Below, in pieces: positions 28,219-39,500 of a stretch of DNA of 64,000 nucleotides. A model generated the notes under the pieces. It saw nothing but the letters and a program-made list of their open reading frames with translations. It searched no databases and was not told where the DNA came from. The stretch is from NCBI GenBank assembly GCA_947644645.1, contig CANSAF010000001.1:1-64000 (forward strand). Direction: 5' to 3'. Origin of the DNA: an uncultured Sporosarcina sp. GTDB lineage: Bacteria > Bacillota > Bacilli > Bacillales_A > Planococcaceae. The position numbers were made by a program, and so were the translations under genes. Within the stretch, counting starts at the first letter, position 1; every line of letters begins with the position of its first letter.

Positions 28219-28404
28219 ATGGGGAAGATTAGCAGTTTTTTAAAACAAGTCGTTTCGGAAATGAGAAAAGTAAGTTGGCCAAAACGTAAAGAACTAACGC
28301 GTTATACAATTGTCGTGCTTGTCACAGTTGTTTTTATGTCGATTTATTTTGGTATTACGGATCTCGGAATTTCCAAACTTATGGACTGGTATATTAGTTT
28401 TTAA
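28219..28404 (+). CDS. secE: Preprotein translocase subunit SecE
   Basis: An essential small subunit of the SecYEG channel. It has 61 residues, the single-spanning Gram-positive form. The amphipathic helix FLKQVVSEMRKVSWPKRKEL is conserved and is followed by one transmembrane segment (about 29-55). The SD CGGAGGG precedes the ATG by about 12 bases. A 177-base gap to rpmG has no gene. Confidence 0.95.
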   Translation: MGKISSFLKQVVSEMRKVSWPKRKELTRYTIVVLVTVVFMSIYFGITDLGISKLMDWYISF

Positions 28405-28466
28405 CGAGCAATCATAAAATGAGATTTGGTTTCGAGTTTTAAAATAGGATGAAATTCTCGAAAATA

Positions 28467-28496
28467 GCCCGTCTAGTCTACTGAACGGGTTTTTTA
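28467..28496 (+). terminator. Terminator-like hairpin between secE and nusG
   Basis: CCCGT...ACGGG with an inner AGT/ACT pair, followed by TTTTTTATTTTT. It may attenuate transcription into nusG. Confidence 0.65.
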
Positions 28497-28669
28497 TTTT
28501 TATTCGATAGAAATTTGTTGGATCAAAATAAAGCTTCTAGCGGATGTCGCGGGTTTTTAAGGGGAAGTTTTCGATTTACCTTGATAAAGCGTGGATGCAA
28601 TCGCACCGAAGCATGTTTGTTTTTGAGAGAAAAGGAGGGACGGACGTAAGGTCCTTGTTTATTATGGAA

Positions 28670-29203
28670 ATGGAGAAAAATTGGTACGTTGTTCATACGT
28701 ATTCAGGTTATGAAAATAAAGTAAAAGAAAACCTAGAGGCTCGCGTTGAGACAATGGGTATGCAAGATAAAATTTTCCGTGTCATTGTACCGGAAGAAGA
28801 AGAAACGGATTTTAAAGATGGTAAGAAAAAGACTGTGATGAGAAAGACGTTTCCAGGATATGTGTTAGTTGAAGTGATTATGACAGACGATTCTTGGTAT
28901 GTTGTGCGTAATACGCCAGGTGTCACAGGTTTTATTGGTTCTTCAGGTGGCGGTGCGAAGCCAACACCATTATTAGAAGAAGAAGTTGACTTCATCCTTA
29001 AGCAAATGGGTGTTAACGCTCGTTTAGCTGACATCGATATTGAAGTGGGCGAATTCGTCGAAGTATTAGAAGGGCCTTTTGCGAATATGCAAGGAAAAGT
29101 TGAAGAGATTGATACTTCGAAGCAAAAAGTCAAGGTTACAGTTGATATGTTCGGTCGAGAGACGAAGATGGAACTCGATTTTAATCAAATTCAAAAAATA
29201 TAA
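28670..29203 (+). CDS. nusG: Transcription elongation/termination factor NusG
   Basis: Binds RNA polymerase and controls pausing and Rho. From ATG 28670 the 177-residue protein begins MEKNWYVVHTYSGYENKVK as in the family. The NGN domain includes FPGYVLVE and VRNTPGVTGF; the C-terminal KOW domain has VEVLEGPFANMQGKVEEID. The SD is unusual: AAAGGAGGG lies about 30 bases upstream, while no good SD directly precedes the start; the in-frame alternatives ATG 28664 and TTG 28655 are also poorly spaced. Confidence 0.95.
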   Translation: MEKNWYVVHTYSGYENKVKENLEARVETMGMQDKIFRVIVPEEEETDFKDGKKKTVMRKTFPGYVLVEVIMTDDSWYVVRNTPGVTGFIGSSGGGAKPTPLLEEEVDFILKQMGVNARLADIDIEVGEFVEVLEGPFANMQGKVEEIDTSKQKVKVTVDMFGRETKMELDFNQIQKI

Positions 29204-29214
29204 TTGTTCGAGAC

Positions 29215-29243
29215 TTGCATAAGTAACGAAAAAATGTTATTAT
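29215..29243 (+). promoter_or_regulatory. Sigma-A promoter of rplK-rplA
   Basis: TTGCAT (29215-29220) and an extended -10 (TGT then TATTAT at 29238-29243) are 17 bases apart, directly after nusG. Confidence 0.75.
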
Positions 29244-29323
29244 TTCAAAGGTCAGGCTATTCATGGATAGACTGAAATAAAATGATTGATTCTCCCGATG
29301 GAAATCGGCAGACACATATTTGA

Positions 29324-29360
29324 GTGGGAGGGGCAACCCAATTACCACATCACGGACTTA
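29324..29360 (+). promoter_or_regulatory. Candidate L1-type autoregulatory leader before rplK
   Basis: GTGGGAGG-GGCAACCC-AATTACCAC can form GTGG/CCAC around an inner GGG/CCC stem. A related GTGGGAGG...ACACCACAACG motif occurs before rplA (29867-29902). Ribosomal protein L1 is known in bacteria to bind a site in this operon's mRNA; that these motifs are that site is inference. Confidence 0.45.
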
Positions 29361-29374
29361 AGGAGGTGTGTCTC

Positions 29375-29800
29375 GTGGCTAAAAAAGTTTCTACAATTGT
29401 AAAATTACAAATTCCTGCAGGGAAAGCGAACCCGGCTCCACCAGTTGGACCAGCGCTAGGTCAAGCAGGTGTCAACATCATGGGATTCTGTAAGGAATTC
29501 AACGCACGTACAGCGGATCAAGCAGGTCTAATTATTCCTGTTGAAATTACTGTATTTGAAGACCGTTCATTTACTTTTATTACAAAAACTCCGCCAGCAG
29601 CGGTATTACTAAAAGTTGCTGCTAACGTTCAAAAAGGTTCAGGTGAGCCGAACAAAACGAAAGTTGCAACTGTAAAACGCGACAAAGTTCGCGAAATCGC
29701 AGAACAAAAGATGCCAGATCTAAACGCAGCATCAGTTGAAGCAGCGATGGCAATGGTTGAAGGTACTGCACGCAGTATGGGAATTACGATCGAAGACTAA
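29375..29800 (+). CDS. rplK: 50S ribosomal protein L11
   Basis: The GTPase-centre protein of the large subunit. From GTG 29375, after AAGGAGGTG, it has 141 residues, the family length. The N-terminal domain has [20 protein letters not shown], a proline-rich segment that lies near the thiostrepton site. The C-terminal RNA-binding domain ends [12 protein letters not shown]. Confidence 0.97.
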   Translation: MAKKVSTIVKLQIPAGKANPAPPVGPALGQAGVNIMGFCKEFNARTADQAGLIIPVEITVFEDRSFTFITKTPPAAVLLKVAANVQKGSGEPNKTKVATVKRDKVREIAEQKMPDLNAASVEAAMAMVEGTARSMGITIED

Positions 29801-29866
29801 TTCCTTGAAATAGAGTTACATGTTGATTAGGTTGCTGCTGTTCCTCGGAACGCGCAGCCTTTATTC

Positions 29867-29902
29867 GTGGGAGGTTCATCATTATCCGTTAACACCACAA
29901 CG
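29867..29902 (+). promoter_or_regulatory. Second copy of the GTGGGAGG...CCAC leader motif, before rplA
   Basis: CGTGGGAGG is followed about 22 bases later by CCACAACG, which can pair as CGTGG/CCACAACG-type ends. It resembles the motif before rplK and lies directly upstream of the rplA SD, where it could control translation. Confidence 0.4.
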
Positions 29903-29916
29903 AGGAGGAAAATTAA

Positions 29917-30615
29917 ATGGCTAAAAGAGGTAAAAAGTTTACAGAAGCAGTTAAACTTGTAGACAACACAAAGCTATATGACGCGAAAGAAGCAATTGCG
30001 CTTGCGAAAAAGACAAGCACGACAAACTTCGATGCGACAGTAGAAGTTGCATTCCGTCTTGGAATCAACACAAAGAAAAACGATGAGCAAGTACGTGGAG
30101 CAGTTGTACTGCCAAACGGTACTGGTAAAACTCAACGTGTTCTTGTTTTCGCAAAAGGCGAAAAACTTAAAGAAGCAGAAGCAGCAGGTGCTGACTATGT
30201 TGGCGATGCAGAATACATTAACAAAATCCAACAAGGTTGGTTCGAGTTTGATGTAATCGTTGCAACACCTGACATGATGGGTGAAGTTGGTAAAATCGGT
30301 CGTGTTCTTGGACCAAAAGGACTTATGCCAAACCCAAGAACAGGTACTGTAACGTTTGACGTTGCAAAAGCTGTTGAAGAGATCAAAGCTGGTAAAGTTG
30401 AATACCGTGCTGACAAAGCAGGAATCATCCATGCGCCAATCGGTAAAGTATCATTTCAAGATGACAAATTAGAAGAAAACTTCTTAGCTGTCTTCGATGC
30501 AATCGAAAAAGCGAAACCAGCAGCAGCAAAAGGAACTTACATGCGTTCACTTCACGTGACAACGACAATGGGTCCTGCTGTTAAAATTGACGCTCAAAAC
30601 GTAACTACAAAATAA
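29917..30615 (+). CDS. rplA: 50S ribosomal protein L1
   Basis: The L1-stalk protein that helps release tRNA from the E site; it often represses its own operon. It has 232 residues. The conserved [18 protein letters not shown] segment and the terminal [15 protein letters not shown] are present. The SD CGAGGAGGAA precedes the ATG. Confidence 0.97.
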   Translation: MAKRGKKFTEAVKLVDNTKLYDAKEAIALAKKTSTTNFDATVEVAFRLGINTKKNDEQVRGAVVLPNGTGKTQRVLVFAKGEKLKEAEAAGADYVGDAEYINKIQQGWFEFDVIVATPDMMGEVGKIGRVLGPKGLMPNPRTGTVTFDVAKAVEEIKAGKVEYRADKAGIIHAPIGKVSFQDDKLEENFLAVFDAIEKAKPAAAKGTYMRSLHVTTTMGPAVKIDAQNVTTK

Positions 30616-30619
30616 AAAC

Positions 30620-30648
30620 TTGACAACCTCGCTATGATATAGTATCGT
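30620..30648 (+). promoter_or_regulatory. Putative promoter of rplJ-rplL
   Basis: TTGACA (30620-30625) is followed after 17 bases by TATCGT (30643-30648). An inverted repeat CTCGCTATGATA...TATCGTAGTGAG (30628-30654) overlaps this region with only two imperfect pairs. Confidence 0.5.
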
Positions 30649-30680
30649 AGTGAGCGTTGTAATAATATAAGTATTTGTAC

Positions 30681-30795
30681 CGTAGACCGTAGGAGTGGCT
30701 TGCCACTTAAAAATCCTGCCGAGGACAAGACGATCTTTTTCTTAAAGACGACTTTTTCTGCCCTCAGGTCTATTTATAGATGCTAGGGCTTTTTA
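30681..30795 (+). promoter_or_regulatory. L10 ribosomal protein leader with attenuator
   Basis: The leader contains AGGAGTGGcttgCCACT...ATCCT, the helical junction expected of the Firmicute L10-binding leader. A long-range TAGACC/GGTCTA pairing (30683-30688 with 30767-30772) closes it. A terminator stem GCCCT/AGGGC (30760-30764 and 30785-30789) is followed by five T. L10 or L10(L12)4 is expected to bind and cause premature termination. Confidence 0.85.
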
Positions 30796-30837
30796 TATGG
30801 TATAACTTACTTTGAACTTAACTTAGGAGGTGTCCAG

Positions 30838-31338
30838 ATGAGCAAAGTATTAGAAGCTAAACAAGCAGTTGTCACTGAAATCGCTGAAAAGATGAAATCA
30901 GCAGCAACTGTAGTAGTTGTTGACTACCGTGGTTTAAACGTGAGTCAAGTTACAGAACTTCGTAAAAACCTTCGTGAACAAGGCATTGACTTTAAAGTTT
31001 ACAAAAACTCTATGTCACGTCGTGCAGCTGAACAAGTTGGTTTTGAAGGTCTAAATGAACATTTAACAGGACCAAACGCAATTGCATTCTCTACAGAAGA
31101 TGTTGTTGCACCTGCTAAAATTCTACATGAATTTGCGAAAGCAAACGAAGCGCTCGAAATTAAAGCTGGCGTTATTGAAGGTGAAATTGCGTCTGCAGAA
31201 GAAGTGAAAGCATTAGCGACACTACCATCTCGCGAAGGCCTACTATCTATGCTTCTCAGCGTTCTACAAGCACCAGTACGCAACCTTGCACTTGCAACAA
31301 AAGCTGTTGCAGAGCAAAAAGAAGAACAAGGCGCTTAA
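30838..31338 (+). CDS. rplJ: 50S ribosomal protein L10
   Basis: Base of the L7/L12 stalk, 166 residues. It contains [22 protein letters not shown] near the N-terminus, GPNAIAF in the middle and a C-terminal helix region that binds L12 dimers. The SD TTAGGAGGTGTCC precedes the ATG. It lies under the L10 leader. Confidence 0.97.
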   Translation: MSKVLEAKQAVVTEIAEKMKSAATVVVVDYRGLNVSQVTELRKNLREQGIDFKVYKNSMSRRAAEQVGFEGLNEHLTGPNAIAFSTEDVVAPAKILHEFAKANEALEIKAGVIEGEIASAEEVKALATLPSREGLLSMLLSVLQAPVRNLALATKAVAEQKEEQGA

Positions 31339-31422
31339 TAGCACCGATTTCTGCTTAGGCAGAAAACAAAAAACATTAAATTACATGCCATGTGCATAAA
31401 AACCATTTAGGAGGAAAATATA

Positions 31423-31788
31423 ATGACTATCGAACAAATTTTAGATGCTGTTAAAGAAATGACAGTACTTGAACTAAACGACCTTGTAAAAGCAATTGAA
31501 GAAGAATTCGGCGTAACTGCTGCAGCACCTGTTGCAGTTGTTGGCGGTGCAGCTGGTGGAGACGCTGCTGCTGAGCAATCAGAATTCGACGTAGTTCTAG
31601 CATCTGCTGGAGACAAGAAAATCCAAGTAATCAAAGCGGTTCGCGAAATCACAGGACTTGGCTTAAAAGAAGCTAAAGCACTTGTAGACGAAGCTCCAAA
31701 AGCTGTTAAAGAAGGCGTTGCTAAAGAAGAAGCTGAAGAAATGAAAGCTAAACTTGAAGAAGCAGGCGCAACTGTAGAACTTAAGTAA
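31423..31788 (+). CDS. rplL: 50S ribosomal protein L7/L12
   Basis: The stalk protein that recruits translational GTPases. It has 121 residues: an N-terminal dimerisation helix region, an alanine/glycine-rich hinge (about 36-52) and a C-terminal domain with [20 protein letters not shown]. The SD TAGGAGG precedes the ATG, and a terminator follows. Confidence 0.97.
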   Translation: MTIEQILDAVKEMTVLELNDLVKAIEEEFGVTAAAPVAVVGGAAGGDAAAEQSEFDVVLASAGDKKIQVIKAVREITGLGLKEAKALVDEAPKAVKEGVAKEEAEEMKAKLEEAGATVELK

Positions 31789-31801
31789 TTCTTAATGAAT
31801 A

Positions 31802-31848
31802 GTGAAGAAAAGCTCGTCGGTCAAGACGGGCTTTTCTTCATTATTTTT
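31802..31848 (+). terminator. Terminator after rplL
   Basis: GTGAAGAAAAGC-CGTC pairs with GACG-GCTTTTCTTCA around GGTCAA, followed by TTATTTTT. The next 230 bases up to 32081 hold no gene, and I see no convincing promoter in them. Confidence 0.85.
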
Positions 31849-32081
31849 ACAAAATAATAGGCTATTTGTTTAAAAGTGTTGAAAATTCTTAAGCTTTTAA
31901 ACGCTGGTGAGTGTTAATTGCTCATTTTAGTAGGACTCATTTCGCTTTACATGAGTTGTGACATAACGTTATTCGTTTTAGTCGCGAAAAGACTGTAGAT
32001 ATTCGCTAAACTAATGATTACCGAAAAAATGGTGATTAAAATTTCGTTTTATAGTGAATGTTATAGAGGAGGGTAAGTTCG

Positions 32082-32684
32082 ATGTCTGAACACTATTATA
32101 CTAAGGATCCCAAAGTGAGAAGTGATCGCCAAACAATTTCATCGGATTTGCGTGGAACGGATCTTCGTTTTACGACGGATGCAGGTGTATTCAGTAAAGG
32201 TGGGATCGACTTTGGTTCGAGGCTTTTAGTCGAATCATTTGTGATGCCTGACGTGAGTGGAGATGTTCTTGATGTCGGCTGTGGATATGGCCCGATAGGA
32301 TTGACAATCGCAACATTGTTTCCGGAGCGTCAAATTCAAATGGTGGATGTAAATGAACGAGCGATTGCGCTAAGTAAAGAAAATGCTGAGCGAAATCACG
32401 TAAAAAATGCAACGGTTTACTCGAGTGATGGGTTATCTGCTGTAAGTGATTTGGATTTTGCGGCTATTTTAACAAACCCACCGATTCGAGCAGGAAAAGA
32501 CGTTGTGTTTTCGTTTTATGAAAAGTCATATGAAAAATTGCGAAGCAGCGGAGAATTATGGGTTGTCATTCAAAAGAAACAAGGGGCGCCTTCTTCGATG
32601 AAGCACTTGGAAGAGATTTACGGAAACGTATCTGTTGTTGCGAAGCGAAAAGGTTATTATATATTGAGAGCTATAAAGAGTTGA
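32082..32684 (+). CDS. YbxB-like class I SAM-dependent methyltransferase (RsmC/RlmG-like)
   Basis: A 200-residue methyltransferase between rplL and rpoB, as ybxB in B. subtilis. It has motif I DVLDVGCGYGPIGL, an acidic motif II (QMVDVNERA) and the catalytic N-P-P-I of base-methylating enzymes (LTNPPIRAGKD). Homologues modify guanine in rRNA, so an rRNA substrate is likely but the site is unknown. The SD GAGGAGGG precedes the ATG. Confidence 0.9.
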   Translation: MSEHYYTKDPKVRSDRQTISSDLRGTDLRFTTDAGVFSKGGIDFGSRLLVESFVMPDVSGDVLDVGCGYGPIGLTIATLFPERQIQMVDVNERAIALSKENAERNHVKNATVYSSDGLSAVSDLDFAAILTNPPIRAGKDVVFSFYEKSYEKLRSSGELWVVIQKKQGAPSSMKHLEEIYGNVSVVAKRKGYYILRAIKS

Positions 32685-32806
32685 CAGACGTCTAACTTTG
32701 TGATAGCGTTGAAAGATGGATTAATGAATATTATGCAATCGTATGCCCTTTTGCATGAATTTCAATGATAAAAGGCATACTGCCGATGATAAGGGATTAC
32801 CAAACC

Positions 32807-32844
32807 AAAAATGAGGTCTTGAATTAGAACTCATTTTCTTTTTG
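32807..32844 (+). terminator. Possible terminator before rpoB
   Basis: AAAATGAG (32807-32814) and CTCATTTT (32830-32837) form a stem, followed by CTTTTTGCC. The loop is 15 bases and the T-run is interrupted, so it could be a partial attenuator. Confidence 0.45.
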
Positions 32845-32913
32845 CCTTACGTCATCATACATTGTTTTTTCTGTTTTGAAAAGGATTATTATTGCTTATG
32901 AGGGGTGAAAGAG

Positions 32914-35900
32914 TTGACAGGTCATTTAGTTCAATACGGTCAACACCGTCAACGCAGAAGCTTTGCGCGAATTAGTGAGGTGCTCGAACTTCCAAATTTA
33001 ATCGAAATCCAGACGGAATCTTACAAGTGGTTCTTAGAAGAAGGACTACAAGAAATGTTCCATGATATTTCTCCAATTGAGGATTTCACAGGCAATCTTT
33101 CGTTAGAGTTTGTCGATTATCATCTAGAGGATCCTAAATATCCTGTTGATGAATCAAAAGAGCGCGACGTAACTTATGCGGCGCCACTTCGAGTTAAAGT
33201 TAGGCTTCATAATAAAGAAACTGAAGAAGTAAAAGAGCAAGATGTATTCATGGGTGATTTCCCACTTATGACTGATAACGGTACATTCGTCATTAACGGT
33301 GCGGAAAGGGTTATCGTATCACAGCTTGTTCGTTCCCCGAGCGTTTATTATAACGATAAAGTTGATAAAAACGGGAAACGTGGTTTTGCGGCAACGGTTA
33401 TTCCGAACCGTGGAGCTTGGTTAGAATATGAAATCGATGCAAGAGATGTTGTACATGTCAGAATCGATCGTACACGTAAATTACCGATTACAGTATTATT
33501 ACGTGCACTTGGTTTCTCTTCAAATGATGAGATTATCTCTTTAATTGGAGATAACGAATATTTACGTAATACGCTTGAAAGAGATAATACGGAGACATCT
33601 GACAAGGCGATGCTAGAAATTTATGAGCGTCTTCGCCCAGGTGAACCACCGACATTAGATAGTGCACAAAGTTTGTTATACTCACGCTTCTTCGATCCAA
33701 AGAGATACGATTTAGCAGATGTCGGACGCTATAAATTAAATAAAAAACTTGATGTAAAAAACCGTCTATTTAACCAGACGTTAGCAGAAACGCTTGTAGA
33801 TCCAGAAACAGGTGAAATTCTACTTGAAAAAGGTGAATTGATTGACCGCCGTGCATTGGATCGTCTAGCTCCTTATTTAGATCAAGGTGTTGGCTTACAA
33901 GAATTCGAAAAAATCGAAGGTGTTGTTGAAGAACCAACAATTATCCAGACGATTAAAATTTATGCACCAAAATCAACAACTGAAGAACCACAAATTATTA
34001 ATGTGATTTCAAATGCAAATGTTGAAGATGAAATTAAGAACGTGACGCCAGCAGATATTATTGCGTCAATCAGTTACTTCTTTAACTTATTGCATGGTGT
34101 AGGAAACACAGATGATATTGACCACTTAGGAAATCGTCGTCTACGTTCAGTTGGTGAGTTATTACAAAACCAATTCCGTATCGGTTTATCCCGTATGGAA
34201 CGTGTTGTTAAAGAAAGAATGTCAATTAACGATACAGCATCTATTGTGCCCCAACAGTTAATTAACATTCGTCCGGTTATTGCGTCTATTAAAGAGTTCT
34301 TTGGTAGTTCACAATTATCTCAGTTCATGGACCAAACAAACCCACTTGCAGAATTAACGCATAAGCGTCGTCTATCTGCACTTGGACCCGGTGGTTTAAC
34401 ACGTGAACGTGCTGGAATGGAAGTACGTGACGTTCACTATTCTCACTATGGTCGTATGTGTCCAATCGAAACACCGGAGGGTCCGAACATCGGGCTAATC
34501 AACTCATTATCTACATTCGCGAAAGTGAATAAGTTTGGTTTCATCGAAACGCCGTATCGTAAAGTAGACCCGGAAACTGGTCGTGTTACGGAACAAATTG
34601 ATTACTTAACGGCAGATATTGAGGATAACTATGTTGTTGCCCAAGCCAACGCGCCACTTGAAGAAGATGGTTCATTTGTAAATGAGGAAGTTGTTGGTCG
34701 TTTCCAAGGGGATAACACTGTTTTCAAACGCGAACAAATTGACTATATGGACGTTTCGCCGAAGCAAGTCGTATCGGCTGCAACGGCATGTATTCCGTTC
34801 TTAGAAAACGATGACTCCAACCGTGCGCTTATGGGCGCGAACATGCAACGACAAGCCGTTCCACTTCTAAACCCAACATCACCACTTGTTGGAACTGGAA
34901 TGGAGCACGTATCAGCACGTGACTCAGGAGCAGCAGTGCTTGCAATGCATGACGGGATTGTTGAGCATGTTGAAGCAAATGAAATTCGTGTTCGTCGCAT
35001 TGAAAATGTTGATGGAAAAGAAGTACAAGGAGATTTAACGATTCATCGTTTAGAGAAGTTCATCCGTTCAAACAACGGAACATGCTTTAACCAACGTCCA
35101 CTTGTGTCAGTTGGAGAACGTGTGAAACCAAAAGATATCCTTGCTGATGGACCATCGATGGAGCGTGGTGAACTGGCACTAGGTCGTAACGTTTTAACAG
35201 CGTTTATGACTTGGGAAGGTTATAACTACGAGGATGCGATCATTATGAGTGAGCGTCTTGTAAAAGATGATGACTATACTTCTGTTCATATTGAAGAATA
35301 TGAATCTGAAGCACGAGATACAAAACTCGGTCCAGAAGAAATTACGAGAGACATTCCAAACGTTGGAGAAGATGCACTTCGTCACTTAGACGATCGTGGA
35401 ATTATCCGAATCGGTGCGGAAGTTCGTGATGGAGATATTTTAGTTGGAAAAGTTACGCCTAAAGGAGTAACAGAATTAACAGCTGAAGAACGTCTTCTTC
35501 ATGCGATTTTCGGTGAGAAAGCGCGAGAAGTTCGTGATACTTCATTACGTGTTCCACACGGCGCGGGCGGAATTGTTCTTGATGTAAAAGTATTTAACCG
35601 TGAAGACGGTGATGAATTACCACCAGGTGTAAACCAATTAGTACGTGTTTATATCGTTCAGAAACGTAAAATTTCTGTCGGAGATAAAATGGCAGGAAGA
35701 CACGGAAACAAAGGTGTTATTTCACGTATCCTTCCGGAAGAAGATATGCCGTACTTACCAGATGGTACGCCAATTGATGTCATGTTAAACCCACTAGGTG
35801 TTCCATCACGTATGAACATCGGACAAGTGCTAGAAATGCACCTTGGGATGGCAGCACGTGAACTAAATGTTCATATGGCTACGCCGGTATTTGATGGTGC

Positions 35901-36462
35901 AAATGAAGAAGATGTATGGACAACAATGGAAGAAGCTGGATTAGACCGCGACGGTAAAACAATTTTATACGATGGCCGTTCAGGTGAACCATTTGATAAC
36001 CGTGTATCTGTTGGTGTCATGTATTTAATCAAATTAGACCATATGGTTGACGATAAGCTTCACGCTCGTTCGACAGGTCCATACTCACTTGTTACACAGC
36101 AACCACTTGGTGGTAAAGCGCAGTTCGGTGGACAGCGTTTTGGTGAGATGGAAGTTTGGGCACTTGAGGCATACGGAGCAGCTTACACGCTACAAGAAAT
36201 CTTAACAGTGAAGTCGGATGACGTTGTAGGACGTGTGAAGACTTACGAAGCAATTGTTAAAGGTGAAAGTGTTCCACAACCAGGTGTTCCTGAATCTTTC
36301 AAGGTTCTAATTAAAGAACTTCAAAGTTTAGGACTTGATGTGAAAATGTTAACGGCTGATTACGAGGAAATTGAACTACGTGATCTAGACGAAGACGATG
36401 ATACACAACCAACTGATGCTTTAAATCTGATTCAAGCCGAACAAGCTGAACAAGAATCTTAA
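32914..36462 (+). CDS. rpoB: RNA polymerase beta subunit
   Basis: 1182 residues from TTG 32914, after GAGGGGTGA, beginning M-T-G-H-L-V-Q-Y-G like other Bacillales proteins; a GTG at 32905 lies inside the SD. The rifampicin pocket reads [25 protein letters not shown], with the usual Asp, His and Ser at the main resistance positions, so rifampicin sensitivity is predicted. Other landmarks are [13 protein letters not shown] and the C-terminal clamp segment [13 protein letters not shown]. The acidic tail is shorter than in B. subtilis. Confidence 0.98.
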   Translation: MTGHLVQYGQHRQRRSFARISEVLELPNLIEIQTESYKWFLEEGLQEMFHDISPIEDFTGNLSLEFVDYHLEDPKYPVDESKERDVTYAAPLRVKVRLHNKETEEVKEQDVFMGDFPLMTDNGTFVINGAERVIVSQLVRSPSVYYNDKVDKNGKRGFAATVIPNRGAWLEYEIDARDVVHVRIDRTRKLPITVLLRALGFSSNDEIISLIGDNEYLRNTLERDNTETSDKAMLEIYERLRPGEPPTLDSAQSLLYSRFFDPKRYDLADVGRYKLNKKLDVKNRLFNQTLAETLVDPETGEILLEKGELIDRRALDRLAPYLDQGVGLQEFEKIEGVVEEPTIIQTIKIYAPKSTTEEPQIINVISNANVEDEIKNVTPADIIASISYFFNLLHGVGNTDDIDHLGNRRLRSVGELLQNQFRIGLSRMERVVKERMSINDTASIVPQQLINIRPVIASIKEFFGSSQLSQFMDQTNPLAELTHKRRLSALGPGGLTRERAGMEVRDVHYSHYGRMCPIETPEGPNIGLINSLSTFAKVNKFGFIETPYRKVDPETGRVTEQIDYLTADIEDNYVVAQANAPLEEDGSFVNEEVVGRFQGDNTVFKREQIDYMDVSPKQVVSAATACIPFLENDDSNRALMGANMQRQAVPLLNPTSPLVGTGMEHVSARDSGAAVLAMHDGIVEHVEANEIRVRRIENVDGKEVQGDLTIHRLEKFIRSNNGTCFNQRPLVSVGERVKPKDILADGPSMERGELALGRNVLTAFMTWEGYNYEDAIIMSERLVKDDDYTSVHIEEYESEARDTKLGPEEITRDIPNVGEDALRHLDDRGIIRIGAEVRDGDILVGKVTPKGVTELTAEERLLHAIFGEKAREVRDTSLRVPHGAGGIVLDVKVFNREDGDELPPGVNQLVRVYIVQKRKISVGDKMAGRHGNKGVISRILPEEDMPYLPDGTPIDVMLNPLGVPSRMNIGQVLEMHLGMAARELNVHMATPVFDGANEEDVWTTMEEAGLDRDGKTILYDGRSGEPFDNRVSVGVMYLIKLDHMVDDKLHARSTGPYSLVTQQPLGGKAQFGGQRFGEMEVWALEAYGAAYTLQEILTVKSDDVVGRVKTYEAIVKGESVPQPGVPESFKVLIKELQSLGLDVKMLTADYEEIELRDLDEDDDTQPTDALNLIQAEQAEQES

Positions 36463-36496
36463 ATCATTACGATTTCATGAAGTTAAAATATAAAAA

Positions 36497-36533
36497 GTAA
36501 GGAGAAAGCGTCTGTTTTCTCCTTACGCATTTT
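36497..36533 (+). terminator. Terminator-like hairpin between rpoB and rpoC
   Basis: GTAAGGAGAAA (36497-36507) pairs with TTTCTCCTTAC (36516-36526) around a short loop, followed by GCATTTTT. It sits inside an operon, so it is more likely an attenuator or an RNA-processing/stability element than a full stop. Confidence 0.6.
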
Positions 36534-36580
36534 TAAAAAAATCCAGTTGCCAGCGATAAGACTAAAGGGAGGTAGGCTCC

Positions 36581-39500
36581 TTGGTAGATGTAAACAATTT
36601 TGAGTATATGAAAATAGGTCTTGCTTCATCAGACAAGATTCGTTCTTGGTCATACGGTGAAGTTAAAAAGCCAGAAACAATCAACTATCGTACATTAAGG
36701 CCGGAAAAAGAAGGTCTTTTCTGTGAGCGTATTTTCGGACCTACAAAAGATTGGGAATGTCATTGTGGAAAATACAAGCGTGTTCGTTATAAAGGAGTCG
36801 TTTGTGATCGTTGTGGCGTTGAAGTAACGCGCCAAAAAGTTCGTCGTGAACGTATGGGACATATCGAACTTGCAGCACAAGTGACGCATATATGGTATTT
36901 CAAAGGAATTCCAAGCCGTATGGGACTTATCCTTGATATGACACCACGTGCGTTGGAAGAAATTATTTATTTCGCTTCTTACGTTGTTGTAGAGCCGGGA
37001 GAAGCTCCACTTGAAAGAAAACAATTGCTATCTGAACAAGAATATCGCGCATACCGCCAAAAGTATGGTAAAACATTCGAGGCGATGATGGGTGCTGAAG
37101 CAATTGAACGCCTTTTAAAAGCGATCGATTTAGATAAAGAAATGGAACTATTAAAAGAAGAGCTGAAAACGGTACAAGGTCAACGTCGTACACGTGCAAT
37201 TCGTCGTCTAGACGTTGTTGAGTCTTTCCGTAACTCAGGAAACCGTCCTGAGTGGATGGTATTGGAAGTACTACCTGTTATCCCGCCAGAGCTTCGTCCA
37301 ATGGTTCAATTAGACGGTGGTCGTTTTGCGACATCTGACTTAAACGATTTATATCGTCGAGTGATTAACCGTAATAACCGCCTGAAAAGACTTCTAGATT
37401 TAGGTGCACCAGGTATTATCGTTCAAAACGAGAAGCGTATGTTGCAAGAGGCAGTAGATGCGCTCGTGGATAACGGTCGTCGTGGTCGCCCAGTAACAGG
37501 ACCAGGAAACCGTCCGTTAAAATCTCTTTCACATATGTTAAAAGGGAAACAAGGACGCTTCCGTCAAAACTTACTTGGTAAACGTGTAGACTACTCGGGT
37601 CGTTCGGTTATCGTTGTTGGTCCTAACTTAAAGATGTATCAGTGTGGATTACCAAAGGAAATGGCGATTGAATTATTCAAGCCATTCGTTATGAAAGAAC
37701 TCGTTGAACGCGGTTTAGCACATAATATTAAAAGTGCAAAGCGTAAAATTGAGCGTCTCCATTCTGAAGTATGGGATGTTTTAGAAGATGTTATTAAAGA
37801 ACATCCAGTGTTATTAAACCGTGCACCTACACTTCACAGACTTGGAATTCAAGCATTCGAGCCAGTGTTAGTTGAAGGACGCGCGATTACACTTCACCCA
37901 CTTGTATGTACAGCATATAACGCTGACTTCGATGGTGACCAAATGGCAGTTCACGTTCCGTTATCGGCAGAAGCTCAAGCAGAAGCACGTCTACTGATGC
38001 TTTCAGCTCAAAACATTTTGAACCCGAAAGACGGAAAACCAGTTGTAACACCTTCTCAAGATATGGTTTTAGGAAACTATTACTTAACTTTGGAGCGTGA
38101 AGATGCAGCTGGAGAAGGATTTGTGTTCCGTGATTCAGATGAAGCGCTAATTGCTTATCAGAACGGGCATGTTCATTTACACTCAAGAATTGCAGTGCAA
38201 GCAGGATCGTTTAATAATCCTACATTTACAGAAGAACAAAATAGCAAATTACTATTAACGACGGTTGGTAAAATCATCTTTAACGAAATTTTACCTGAAT
38301 CATTCCCTTATATTAATGAGCCGACAGATTTTAACTTGCAAATTGAAACACCTGAGAAGTACTTTATTTCTGGGACTGTTGATGTCAAAGAGCATTTGAA
38401 AAACACAGAACTTGTTGGTCCGTTTAAAGTGAAGATTTTAGGTAATATAATTGCTGAAATCTTTAAACGTTTCCACATTACTGAGACGTCGAAAATGCTA
38501 GACCTGATGAAAGACTTAGGTTTCTCTTACTCGACAAAAGCAGGTTTAACGATTGGAATGTCTGATATTGTCGTTCTTCCGAATAAAGATGAAATTCTTG
38601 AAGACACTCAGAAGAAAGTGGACAATGTCTTAAAACAATTCCGTCGTGGATTAATTACAGAAGAAGAGCGTTATGATCGCGTAATTTCTTACTGGAGTAC
38701 TGCAAAAGACGAAATTCAAGATAAGCTGATGGAATCACTGGATCATTTAAACCCAATTTACATGATGAGTGACTCTGGTGCCCGTGGTAACGTATCTAAC
38801 TTTACACAGTTAGCAGGTATGCGTGGTCTTATGGCAAACCCGGCTGGACAGATTATCGAACTTCCAATTAAATCTTCATTCCGTGAAGGTTTAACAGTAC
38901 TTGAGTACTTCATCTCTACACACGGTGCGCGTAAAGGTCTTGCCGATACAGCACTGAAAACAGCTGACTCAGGTTACTTAACGCGTCGACTTGTTGACGT
39001 TGCACAAGATGTCATTGTTCGTGAAGATGAATGTGGAACAGACCGCGGTTTAGAAATTGGTGCATTGATGGAAGGTACGGAAGTAATCGAACGTCTTGAC
39101 GAGCGTATTATTGGACGTCATACGAAGAAAACAATCCGTCATCCAGAAACAGGCGAAAAAATCCTTGATCAAGATGCATTAATTACTGAAGACACAGCAC
39201 GTATTATTGTAGATGCTGGAATTGAGAAAATTACAATTCGTTCGGCATTTACTTGTAATACCAAACACGGTGTTTGTAAGAAATGTTACGGCATTAACTT
39301 AGCAACAGGTGAAAAGGTTGAAGTTGGAGAAGCAGTTGGTATTATTGCTGCTCAATCAATCGGTGAGCCTGGTACACAGTTAACAATGCGTACATTCCAT
39401 ACAGGTGGGGTTGCTGGAGACGATATTACACAAGGTCTTCCGCGTATCCAAGAGATTTTCGAAGCGCGTAACCCGAAAGGTAAAGCGGTTATTTCGGAAA

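Noticed and set aside
29974..30432. 152-codon minus-strand frame opposite rplA
   Set aside because: It is rich in Phe, Cys and Asn, as expected from the complement of a highly biased ribosomal gene, and has no SD.
30720..30795. Separate small RNA before rplJ
   Set aside because: The structure fits the known L10 leader with attenuator, so no independent RNA is needed.
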